A stretch of DNA of 64,000 nt, from NCBI RefSeq assembly GCF_019263585.2, contig NZ_JADQDF010000001.1, positions 5,280,501-5,344,500 of the forward strand, read 5' to 3'. Origin of the DNA: Pseudonocardia oceani (GTDB lineage Bacteria > Actinomycetota > Actinomycetes > Mycobacteriales > Pseudonocardiaceae). The translations under genes were made by a program, and so were the position numbers. This document shows, one piece after another, positions 1 through 8,675 of the stretch (positions are counted from its first letter, which is position 1; every line of letters begins with the position of its first letter). A model generated the notes under the pieces. The model did not search any database and had not been told where the DNA came from. It saw only the letters and a list, made by a program, of their open reading frames with translations.

Positions 1-119
1 TCGCGGTCCTCGACGCCGAGGTGCCCGGCCTCGCCGCCCGGCGCACCCCCTCGTCCTGGACGTGGCGGTGGCGCCGGATGCCGGGTTGGCGCCCTAGTGC
101 TCCGCCGGAGCGGGACCGG

Positions 120-2288
<2,169 letters not shown>

Positions 2289-2354
2289 GCTGTTCTCGCA
2301 ATCGCTCGGTTCGGACAACGGCGAGAGGCTACCGGGGCGCCCCGACGGTCCGCG

Positions 2355-2816
2355 TCACGCGAGCCGCGCGGGGAACCCCCCGGTCGCGATCGGGCTCCAC
2401 CGCGCGGGCGTGATCCGGATGAGCGCCTTGCCCTGATCGGTCATCGCCCGCCGGTACTCGTCCCAGTCGGGGTGCTCGCCCGAGATCGAGCGGAAGTACT
2501 CGACGAGCGGCTCCACGGCGTCGGGCAGCTCGAGGAGCTCGGCGTCCCCGTCCACCTGCACCCACGCCCCGTCGAAGTCCTCCGACAGCACCACCACCGA
2601 CGCCTTCCCGTGCCGGGCGACGTTGCGCGACTTGGCGCGTTCCGGGTAGGTCGCGATCACGATTCGGCCCTCCGCGTCGACGCCCGAGGTGACGGGGGAG
2701 CCCTGCCAGCCGCCGTCCGAGCGCGGTGTCAGCAGGATCACGTGGTGGCGGGGCCGCAGGAACTCCAACAGCTCCTCGCGGTCGACGGTCCTGTTCGTCG
2801 CGACGGTCCTGGCCAT
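2355..2816 (-). CDS. PPOX-class F420/flavin-dependent oxidoreductase
   Basis: A 153-aa split-barrel protein of the pyridoxamine-phosphate-oxidase-like fold. The pattern HVILLTPRSDGGWQGSPVTSG, then IATYPERAKSRNVARHGKASVVVL, is typical of the actinobacterial F420-dependent subfamily, which reduces small substrates with F420H2 or binds flavin. The substrate cannot be told from sequence. The ATG at 2816 sits 7 bases after a TAGGGT box with no Shine-Dalgarno, so the mRNA is probably leaderless. It is divergent from the HIT gene, and the two promoters lie almost back to back. Confidence 0.85.
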   Translation of the reverse strand: MARTVATNRTVDREELLEFLRPRHHVILLTPRSDGGWQGSPVTSGVDAEGRIVIATYPERAKSRNVARHGKASVVVLSEDFDGAWVQVDGDAELLELPDAVEPLVEYFRSISGEHPDWDEYRRAMTDQGKALIRITPARWSPIATGGFPARLA

Positions 2817-2823
2817 GCCCGGG

Positions 2824-2848
2824 ACCCTAACGGCGGCGCGGCTAGGGT
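2824..2848. promoter_or_regulatory. Back-to-back leaderless promoters for PPOX and HIT genes
   Basis: A -10-like TAGGGT on the minus strand (complement of 2824-2829) is 7 bases from the PPOX ATG. A second TAGGGT on the plus strand (2843-2848) is 9 bases from the HIT ATG at 2858. Neither gene has room for a ribosome binding site. Confidence 0.6.
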
Positions 2849-2857
2849 GTCGGGTCT

Positions 2858-3298
2858 ATGACCACCGTGTTCACGAAGATCATCGACGGCGACCTGCCCG
2901 GCCGGTTCGTCTGGGCCGACGACCTCGCCGTCGGCTTCCTCTCGATCAACCCGCTCGCCCCGGGGCACGTGCTCGTCGTGCCGCGGGCCGAGGTCGACCA
3001 CTGGGTCGACGCCGACCCCGCACTGCTCGCGCACCTGACGTCGGTGGCGCAGGCGATCGGCGAGGCCGTGCGGGCCGTGTACGCCCCGCCGCGCGTCGGG
3101 CTGCTCGTCGCCGGGTTCGAGGTGCCCCACCTGCACCTGCACGTGTTCCCCGCGGCCGACATGGCCGCCTTCGACTTCGCGAACGCCGCCTCCTCGGTCG
3201 ATGCCGCCGAGCAGGACGGGCACCGCGACGCGCTGCGCGCCGCTCTGCGCGACGCGGGCCACGGCGCGCACGTGCCCGCCGACGATCCCGCCGCCTGA
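2858..3298 (+). CDS. HIT family protein
   Basis: A histidine-triad nucleotide hydrolase/transferase of 146 aa. The signature HLHLHVF is at about residues 91-97. Upstream features also fit the fold (FTKIIDGDLPGRFVWADD, then APGHVLVVPRAEVDHW). Family members act on AMP-linked substrates such as adenosine phosphoramidate; the exact substrate is unknown. It is followed after 2 bases by a phosphatase gene, so the two are probably co-transcribed. The start sits directly behind a TAGGGT box and is probably leaderless. Confidence 0.9.
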   Translation: MTTVFTKIIDGDLPGRFVWADDLAVGFLSINPLAPGHVLVVPRAEVDHWVDADPALLAHLTSVAQAIGEAVRAVYAPPRVGLLVAGFEVPHLHLHVFPAADMAAFDFANAASSVDAAEQDGHRDALRAALRDAGHGAHVPADDPAA

Positions 3299-3300
3299 CG

Positions 3301-3921
3301 GTGCAGCTCGTCCTGGTCCGGCACGCCCTACCCGAGCGAGTCGACGGCGCCGCGGGCGCCGGCACGGCCGACCCGCCGCTCACCGCCCACGGCGAGGCGC
3401 AGGCCCGCCGCGTCGTCGACGCGGTGGCCGGCGACGCCGTGGAGGCGCTCTACGTCAGCCCGATGGCCCGCGCCCGCGCCACGGCCGCGCCGCTGGCCGC
3501 CGCGCTGGGGGCAGAGCCGGTGGTCGTCGACGACCTGCGCGAGTACGACGCCGACTCCCCGCACTACGTGCCGATCCACGAGATGCCGGTCGCCGACCCC
3601 GCGGGCTGGGCGCGGATCGTGGCCGGGCTGCTGCCCGAGGGCGTCGACGTCCCGGAGTTCACCGGGCGCGTCACGGGCGCGCTGGAGCGGATCGTCACCG
3701 ACCACCCGGGCCGGGCGACCGTCGTGGTCGTCGCGCACGCGGGCGTCGTCAACTGCTACCTGGCGCACCTGCTCGGCATCGACCGGCCGCTCGCCTTCCC
3801 GCTCGACTACACGGGCATCAGCCGGGTGGTGGCCACCCGCGACGGGCGCAGGCTGGTGCGGACGGTCAACGAGATCGCGCACGTCGCCGACCTCCTGACC
3901 CCGACGGCGGGCACCACCTGA
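3301..3921 (+). CDS. Histidine phosphatase family protein (phosphoglycerate-mutase-like)
   Basis: A 206-aa member of the histidine phosphatase superfamily. The N-terminal LVRHALPER carries the RH(G/A) motif whose His is transiently phosphorylated. SPMARARATAAPLA supplies the second Arg, and VVVVAHAGVVNCYLAHLL supplies the second catalytic His. The GTG start at 3301 is 2 bases after the HIT stop and puts RHA at its usual distance from the N terminus. The substrate is not predictable. The gene is probably translated from the HIT mRNA. Confidence 0.85.
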   Translation: MQLVLVRHALPERVDGAAGAGTADPPLTAHGEAQARRVVDAVAGDAVEALYVSPMARARATAAPLAAALGAEPVVVDDLREYDADSPHYVPIHEMPVADPAGWARIVAGLLPEGVDVPEFTGRVTGALERIVTDHPGRATVVVVAHAGVVNCYLAHLLGIDRPLAFPLDYTGISRVVATRDGRRLVRTVNEIAHVADLLTPTAGTT

Positions 3922-3981
3922 CCGGTCCGGCATGACGGCGAGCGCACACGTGCCTACTCTCGGTCGGATTGGGGGGACCGG

Positions 3982-5208
3982 ATGGCGGACAGGGCGCTCG
4001 GGCAGGTCTTCGCGGTGCGCGAGTACCGCACGGTGTGGATCGCGGACCTGCTCTCGGTGGCCGGCGACCAGCTCGCGCGGGTCGCGCTCGCCGTGCTGGT
4101 CTACGGCCGCACCGGCTCGGCGGCGTGGGCGGCGGCGACCTACGCGCTGACGTTCCTGCCGGCGATCGTCGGCGGCGTCCTGCTCTCCGGGCTCGCCGAC
4201 CGCTTCCCACGCCGCGAGGTCCTCGTCGTCACCGACGTGGCGCGGGCCGGGCTGGTGGCGGTGATGGCGCTCCCGCAGGTCCCGCTGGCGGTGCTGTGCG
4301 CGCTGCTGGTCGTCGTGGTGCTCCTGGGGGCCCCGCACACCGCGGCGCGCGGTGCGCTGCTGCCCGAACTGCTGCCCGGCGACCTCTACGAGCGCGGCCT
4401 CGCGGTCTCCCAGATCACCGGCCAGACCGCGCAGGTCGTGGGGTTCGCGGCCGGGGGGCTGCTGGTGGCGGCCGTCAGCCCGTCGGCGGCGCTGCTGCTG
4501 GACGCGGTCACGTTCCTGGTGGCCGGGCTCCTGTTCCGCCTCGGGCTGGCCCGGCGGCCCCGCGCCGACGCCGCGCCGCGCTCGCCCGGGCGCGACCTGC
4601 TGGCCGGCGTCGTCGACGTCGCCACCGACCGGCGGCGCCGCGCCCTGGTCCTGCTCGTGTGGATGGTCGGGCTCTACGTCGTGCCCGAGGCGCTGGCCGC
4701 GCCGTACGCCGACCAGATCGGCGCCGGTCCGGCCGTCGTCGGGCTGCTGATGGCGGCCGACCCGCTGGGCAGCGTCCTCGGTGCCTGGCTGTTCGTGCGG
4801 TTCGTGCCGCCGCGGTGGCGCGAGCGCCTGATCGGCGTGCTCGCCGTCGCCGCGGGCGTGCCGCTGCTGTTCACGGCGCTGGTCCCGCCCGTCCCGGTCG
4901 CGCTGCTGCTCTGGGGCGTCTCCGGGATGGCGTCGACGGCGTACGTCATGCAGGCCCAGGCGTCGTTCGTCCGGGCCACCCCGGCCGCGATCCGCGGACG
5001 TGCGATCGGCGTCGCCGCGTCCGGCATCGTCGCGGGCCAGGGTGTGGCGGTGCTGGCCGGCGGCGTGCTCGCCGACCTCTCGACCCCGTCCACGGCCATC
5101 GCCCTGTGCGCGGCCGCGGGTGTGGTGGTGGCGCTCGGCGGGGCGCTGGCGTGGCGGTCCGCCTCGGCGGACGACCATGCCACGCGACCCCTGCCGGTCA
5201 CGACCTGA
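3982..5208 (+). CDS. MFS transporter (drug/enterobactin exporter type)
   Basis: A 408-aa inner-membrane major facilitator with about 12 hydrophobic segments. It has the loop 2-3 signature GLADRFPRREVLVV (about residues 72-85) and resembles the MFS_3 exporter group. The ATG at 3982 has a GGGGGGA Shine-Dalgarno, and a TACTCT box at 3955-3960 is a possible -10. It ends head-on against a minus-strand array of six-codon ORFs (5248-5514). Whether it exports something made by that array is speculation. The substrate is unknown. Confidence 0.85.
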   Translation: MADRALGQVFAVREYRTVWIADLLSVAGDQLARVALAVLVYGRTGSAAWAAATYALTFLPAIVGGVLLSGLADRFPRREVLVVTDVARAGLVAVMALPQVPLAVLCALLVVVVLLGAPHTAARGALLPELLPGDLYERGLAVSQITGQTAQVVGFAAGGLLVAAVSPSAALLLDAVTFLVAGLLFRLGLARRPRADAAPRSPGRDLLAGVVDVATDRRRRALVLLVWMVGLYVVPEALAAPYADQIGAGPAVVGLLMAADPLGSVLGAWLFVRFVPPRWRERLIGVLAVAAGVPLLFTALVPPVPVALLLWGVSGMASTAYVMQAQASFVRATPAAIRGRAIGVAASGIVAGQGVAVLAGGVLADLSTPSTAIALCAAAGVVVALGGALAWRSASADDHATRPLPVTT

Positions 5209-5233
5209 CGGATCGGATCCCGTCCCTGTTCAC
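5198..5233 (-). CDS. Possible degenerate sixth mini-ORF (11 codons)
   Basis: After the last perfect copy of the array (reading on the minus strand), a GTG with an upstream GGGAGGA starts M-N-R-D-G-I and runs 11 codons to TGA, overlapping the end of the MFS gene. The first 18 bases match the array core at 14 positions (GTGAACAGGGACGGGATC against GTGAGCAAGGACTGGAAC). It is offset 35 bases from its neighbour, not 61. It may be a decayed copy or chance. Confidence 0.3.
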   Translation of the reverse strand: MNRDGIRSVRS

Positions 5234-5247
5234 GACGTTCCTCCCGC

Positions 5248-5268
5248 TCAGTTCCAGTCCTTGCTCAC
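5248..5268 (-). CDS. Six-codon mini-ORF, copy 5 in transcription order
   Basis: GTG start, core GTGAGCAAGGACTGGAAC, TGA stop; encodes M-S-K-D-W-N. The upstream GAGAGGAG is 6 bases before the start codon. It is the last intact copy before the MFS 3' end. Confidence 0.55.
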   Translation of the reverse strand: MSKDWN

Positions 5269-5308
5269 GGCTCGCTCCTCTCGTCGACGCGGGTGGTGGT
5301 CGTGCGGG

Positions 5309-5329
5309 TCAGTTCCAGTCCTTGCTCAC
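5309..5329 (-). CDS. Six-codon mini-ORF, copy 4 in transcription order
   Basis: GTG start and TGA stop with the same 18-base core, encoding M-S-K-D-W-N. GGAAGGAG lies 6 bases upstream of the start codon. Confidence 0.55.
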   Translation of the reverse strand: MSKDWN

Positions 5330-5369
5330 GTGGTTCTCCTTCCTCTGGTGGCGGTGGTGGTGGGTGGGG

Positions 5370-5390
5370 CTAGTTCCAGTCCTTGCTCAC
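5370..5390 (-). CDS. Six-codon mini-ORF, copy 3 (TAG stop)
   Basis: Same 18-base core, but the stop is TAG instead of TGA, so the one difference in the unit still leaves a stop. GGAAGGAG is 6 bases upstream of the GTG. Confidence 0.55.
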   Translation of the reverse strand: MSKDWN

Positions 5391-5430
5391 GTGGCGCTCC
5401 TTCCTCTGGTGGTGGCGGTGGCGCGGGCGG

Positions 5431-5451
5431 TCAGTTCCAGTCCTTGCTCAC
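5431..5451 (-). CDS. Six-codon mini-ORF, copy 2
   Basis: GTG start, same core, TGA stop. GGAAGGAG is 6 bases upstream of the start. Confidence 0.55.
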   Translation of the reverse strand: MSKDWN

Positions 5452-5493
5452 GGGCGTCTCCTTCCTCTCCGTGGTGCTCTCGTGCCGACGCGC

Positions 5494-5514
5494 TCAGTTC
5501 CAGTCCTTGCTCAT
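5494..5514 (-). CDS. Six-codon mini-ORF, copy 1 (ATG start)
   Basis: The promoter-proximal copy starts with ATG instead of GTG, followed by the same five codons and TGA. GAGAGAGG is 6 bases upstream. The change from GTG to ATG again preserves coding function. Confidence 0.55.
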   Translation of the reverse strand: MSKDWN

Positions 5515-5553
5515 TCCGCACCTCTCTCCCCGAGTGACCGAATAGTCCGTTTC

Positions 5554-5577
5554 GCGGGAATCGCGCGCCATTCCCGC
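5554..5577. promoter_or_regulatory. Inverted repeat upstream of the mini-ORF array
   Basis: GCGGGAAT and ATTCCCGC form a perfect 8-bp inverted repeat with an 8-base gap, 40-63 bases upstream of the first mini-ORF on the minus strand. Between it and the first copy lies GACTATTCGG, a possible -10 region. It could be an operator or an RNA hairpin at the start of the array transcript. Confidence 0.4.
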
Positions 5578-5859
5578 AGTCCACGCGCGGCGGTCGTTCG
5601 CGGGCAGGCTCGCGCCCGGCGATCGGCGCCGGCGATCGCGCGCCTCCCCTCCCCGTGTGCGACGATCGTTCCGCCGGTGCCGGCGCACGGGATCAGCGTC
5701 GCCGACGGGGTGCCGTGTGCGGACCCGCTGGCCCTCAAGGACTGCAGTCGAGCGGCGTTCTTAGACCGTTCGGCCCAGTAACCATCCTCTGCGGCTACGG
5801 CGAACGGAACGGTTCGGAACCAGCTCGTGACCGGGGATGACGCCGTGCCGCGTCTCGGC
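5578..5859. other. Intergenic stretch between mini-ORF array and GGDEF gene
   Basis: I see no convincing gene here; open frames on both strands have poor codon bias. It holds GC-rich partial repeats (GGCGATCGGCGCCGGCGATCG near 5619) and a small GAACGGTTC palindrome near 5808. It probably carries divergent promoters for the array and the cyclase gene. Confidence 0.4.
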
Positions 5860-5865
5860 TAGCGT
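5860..5865 (+). promoter_or_regulatory. -10 box TAGCGT of the first GGDEF gene
   Basis: TAGCGT is followed by a leader of about 26 bases containing AAGGAG (5889-5894), 4 bases before the ATG at 5899. Unlike most genes here, this one has a leader and a Shine-Dalgarno. Confidence 0.45.
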
Positions 5866-5898
5866 CGGAGGGGCACGCACTGGTGATCAAGGAGACCG

Positions 5899-7257
5899 AT
5901 GAGTCCTGGCCGCAGCACGGCGGGCGCCGGGCCGGGCTCGGGCCCACCGGGATTCGTCGCGGGCTGGGCCATCTGGAACCTGCCCGCGCGATTGATGGCC
6001 GCCGTCCTCACGGTCGAGGTCACCGCCGTCGCCCTCGTGCTCGTCCTGGCGATCGGTGAGCCGGGGCCGGACTCCCGCACGCTCCGCGACGTCGTCCTGC
6101 TCGTGGTGTTCGGCCTCCTGCACACCGAGATCGCGCACGGCGTCGAACGGGTGCGCCGCCGCGTCAACGGCGAGGTCCACGTCAACCTCAGCTCGGTGTG
6201 GTTCTTCGCCGCCACCGTGCTGCTGCCACCGGTCTGGGCGGCGCTGGTCGCGGTCGTGGTGCACCTGCACCTGTGGATGCGGTCGGCTCGGCCCCGCAAC
6301 CCGCTGTTCAAGCACGTCTTCAGCTCGGCGACGGTGGTGCTGTCCTGCACGGCCGCGTCCGGGGTGATGTCGGCGGTCGCCGCCGACGGCACCGGCGACC
6401 GCGGCGACGTCTACGTCCTCGCGCTCGGCGTCCTGGTGTTCCTCACCGTCAACACCGCGCTGGTGGCCGGCGTCATCGCCGTCAACTCCCCGCAGACCGA
6501 CGTCGCGTCGATCGTGGGGGAGTGGGACGAGAACCTGCTCGAGATCGCCACGCTCTGCCTCGGCGCCCTCGCCGCCGCCGCGATCGCGATCAACCCGTGG
6601 CTCGTGGCGTTCGTGTTCCCGCCGCTGCTCGTGCTGCACCGGGCCGTGCTCGTGCGGCAGCTCGAGGTCGCGGCCAACACCGACGGCAAGACCGGCCTGC
6701 TCAACGCCGCCGCCTGGCACACCCGGGCCGAGCGCGAGCTGCGCCGGGCCGAGCGCCGCTCCGGGCCGCGCGCCGTGCTGGTGATCGACCTCGACCACTT
6801 CAAGGCCGTCAACGACACCCACGGCCACCTCGCGGGCGACCGGGTGCTGGCCGCCGTGGCCGACGCGCTCAACGCCGAGGTCCGCGACCGCGACCTCGTC
6901 GGGCGCTTCGGCGGCGAGGAGTTCGTCGTGCTGCTCGGCGCGCTGGGCGAGCCGGGCACGGGTGGGGGGGAGCTGCAGGCCGTGGCCGAGCGCATCCGCA
7001 GCCGCATCGCCGGGCTGCGCGTCGAGATGCCCACCGCCGACGGCCCGCTCACCGTGGCCGGCCTGAGCGCCTCGGTCGGCTGCGCCCTCTACCCCGACGA
7101 CGGCCGTGAGCTGCGCGACCTGCTCCAGGTGGCCGACACCGCGCTGTACGCCGCGAAGCGCGCCGGGCGCAACGTCGTGCGGATGGGCATCCAGCCGCCC
7201 GCCCCGCAGCCGCTCCTGGCCGAGGACTCCGCGCCCGGCCGACGTTACGGACAGTGA
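5899..7257 (+). CDS. Membrane diguanylate cyclase (GGDEF), first of a pair
   Basis: Makes cyclic di-GMP from two GTP. The 452-aa protein has about six or seven membrane segments in residues 30-245, then a GGDEF domain from about 255. DLDHFKAVNDTHGHLAGD and GRFGGEEF (GGEEF at 338-342) are intact, so it should be active. RDRD at 329-332, five residues before GGEEF, matches the RxxD product-inhibition site. The next gene is a close paralogue with the same layout (shared VFxxAxxLLPP, LLxxWDxNxLExATLC and LHRAVLVRQLE). The signal sensed is unknown. Confidence 0.9.
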   Translation: MSPGRSTAGAGPGSGPPGFVAGWAIWNLPARLMAAVLTVEVTAVALVLVLAIGEPGPDSRTLRDVVLLVVFGLLHTEIAHGVERVRRRVNGEVHVNLSSVWFFAATVLLPPVWAALVAVVVHLHLWMRSARPRNPLFKHVFSSATVVLSCTAASGVMSAVAADGTGDRGDVYVLALGVLVFLTVNTALVAGVIAVNSPQTDVASIVGEWDENLLEIATLCLGALAAAAIAINPWLVAFVFPPLLVLHRAVLVRQLEVAANTDGKTGLLNAAAWHTRAERELRRAERRSGPRAVLVIDLDHFKAVNDTHGHLAGDRVLAAVADALNAEVRDRDLVGRFGGEEFVVLLGALGEPGTGGGELQAVAERIRSRIAGLRVEMPTADGPLTVAGLSASVGCALYPDDGRELRDLLQVADTALYAAKRAGRNVVRMGIQPPAPQPLLAEDSAPGRRYGQ

Positions 7258-7325
7258 GTAGCGAGCCCGCGGGTTCCACCCCGTCGTGCGACCACGTCCA
7301 CCCTGACACGTCGGCCGCCGCTCAC

Positions 7326-7331
7326 TAGCCT
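7326..7331 (+). promoter_or_regulatory. -10 box TAGCCT, probable leaderless start of second GGDEF gene
   Basis: TAGCCT ends 7 bases before the GTG at 7339. There is no Shine-Dalgarno in the gap. Confidence 0.5.
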
Positions 7332-7338
7332 TCGGTGC

Positions 7339-8640
7339 GTGGACGAGCCGTCACCCGCTCCGGGATCCCGCACCCTGTGGGGTCTGGGCCCGGCACCGGT
7401 CGGCCTCGCGCTGGTCGTCGAGCTCGCCGCGGTGGCGGCCGCCGTCGCCGGTCTGTTCTCGCTCCCGGCCTCCGGCGGGCCGCTCCTGCTGGCGCTGGGG
7501 CTCACGGCCCTGAGCGTCGTGCACACCGAGCTCGCCACGGGCATCGAGCGGATCCGGCGCCGGGCGTCGGAGAACTCCTACTTCGACCTCAGCTCCGTCT
7601 GGACGTTCGCCGCCGCGCTCCTGCTGCCCCCGGGCCTCGCCGCGGTCGTCATCGTGCTGGTCTACGTGCACCTGTGGCACCGGGTGTGGTCCCCGGCGGG
7701 GATCCCGCTCTACCGCCACGTCTACACGACCGCCACGGTCCTGCTGGCCGCCCGCGCGGCGCACGAGGTCGTGGCGCTGGCCGGCGGGCTGCCGGCCGAC
7801 CCGACCCAGCCCGGCGTCGTCCTCGCGGTCGGGCTGGCCGTCGGCTCCTACGTGCTGGTCAACACGCTGCTGGTCGGCGCGGTGATCGCGCTGAGCGGGC
7901 CGCGCCCGGTGCTGCGCGACCTGCTCGGGCGCTGGGACGACAACGCGCTGGAGGTCGCCACCCTCTGCATGGGCGCGCTGGCCGCCGTGGCGCTGGCCTC
8001 GACGCCGGCGCTGGTCGCGCTGGTCCTCCCGCCGATCCTCGTGCTGCACCGCGCCGTGCTCGTCCGCCAGCTCGAGCAGGAGGCCAGCACCGACGCCAAG
8101 ACCGGCCTGCTCAACGCCGCGGCGTGGCAGGCGGAGGCGCTGCGGGTCGTCGACCGGGCGCGCCGCACCGGCTCGGGCGCGGGCGTCCTCATGCTCGACC
8201 TCGACCACTTCAAGACCGTCAACGACACCCACGGCCACCTGGCGGGCGACGACGTGCTCGCCGCGGTCGCCGCGGAGCTGCGTGCCGAGGTCCGCGTCCA
8301 CGACGTCGTCGGGCGCTTCGGGGGCGAGGAGTTCGTCGTCCTGCTGCCCGATCTGCCGACCGGCGGCACGGGCCGCACCGAGCTGTGGCGGGTGGCCGAG
8401 CGGCTGCGCGACCGGGTGTCGCGGCTCGACGTGGGCGTGGCCACATCGGGCGGTCTGCGGACCGTCACGGGACTCTCGGTCTCGATCGGCGGCGCCACCG
8501 TCCCGACCGACGGCACCACCCTCGACCAGGTGCTCACCGCCGCCGACGCCTCGCTCTACGAGGCCAAGGCGGGCGGTCGCAACCTCGTCCGGATCGCCGC
8601 CGACGGCCACGTCCCCTCGCCCCGGCGCCCCACGGCGTGA
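7339..8640 (+). CDS. Membrane diguanylate cyclase (GGDEF), second of a pair
   Basis: A 433-aa paralogue of the preceding cyclase, with the same order: about six membrane segments (residues 15-240), LHRAVLVRQLE linker, then GGDEF domain. DLDHFKTVNDTHGHLAGDD and GRFGGEEF (328-332) are intact, and RVHD at 319-322 fits the RxxD inhibitory site. It has its own TAGCCT promoter, so the two copies can be regulated separately. The GTG at 7339 is supported by that box. Confidence 0.9.
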   Translation: MDEPSPAPGSRTLWGLGPAPVGLALVVELAAVAAAVAGLFSLPASGGPLLLALGLTALSVVHTELATGIERIRRRASENSYFDLSSVWTFAAALLLPPGLAAVVIVLVYVHLWHRVWSPAGIPLYRHVYTTATVLLAARAAHEVVALAGGLPADPTQPGVVLAVGLAVGSYVLVNTLLVGAVIALSGPRPVLRDLLGRWDDNALEVATLCMGALAAVALASTPALVALVLPPILVLHRAVLVRQLEQEASTDAKTGLLNAAAWQAEALRVVDRARRTGSGAGVLMLDLDHFKTVNDTHGHLAGDDVLAAVAAELRAEVRVHDVVGRFGGEEFVVLLPDLPTGGTGRTELWRVAERLRDRVSRLDVGVATSGGLRTVTGLSVSIGGATVPTDGTTLDQVLTAADASLYEAKAGGRNLVRIAADGHVPSPRRPTA

Positions 8641-8663
8641 GGGCGGGGCCGGCGCTCCGTCCG

Positions 8664-8669
8664 TAGACT
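8664..8669 (+). promoter_or_regulatory. -10 box TAGACT of dxs
   Basis: TAGACT ends 6 bases before the GTG at 8676, consistent with a leaderless dxs mRNA. Confidence 0.5.
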
Positions 8670-8675
8670 GGCCCG

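Larger units (their letters stand above)
5248..5514 (-). repeat. Tandem array of five mini-ORFs, period 61-63 bp
   Basis: Start codons lie at 5514, 5451, 5390, 5329 and 5268, a period of 63, 61, 61 and 61. Each unit is a purine-rich Shine-Dalgarno, a 6-base spacer, a six-codon ORF and a C-rich linker (CCACC-like runs with no obvious hairpin). The only differences within the 21-base ORFs are GTG/ATG at the start and TGA/TAG at the stop. There is no spacer diversity or terminal repeat pattern of a CRISPR. Confidence 0.85.

Noticed and set aside
1..119. Possible end of a plus-strand gene (frame ending TAG at 95-97) or start of a minus-strand trehalose gene
   Set aside because: Only 119 bases; GC-rich third positions appear in several frames on both strands, and no start codon or recognisable motif is present.
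5248..5514. CRISPR array
   Set aside because: Regular spacing invites this call, but repeats are 20-21 bases, spacers share motifs (TCCTTCCTCT), there are no cas genes, and each repeat is a complete ORF with a ribosome binding site.
5655..5840. Plus-strand 61-codon ORF between the array and the GGDEF gene
   Set aside because: Poor third-position GC bias, no ribosome binding site, no recognisable features.
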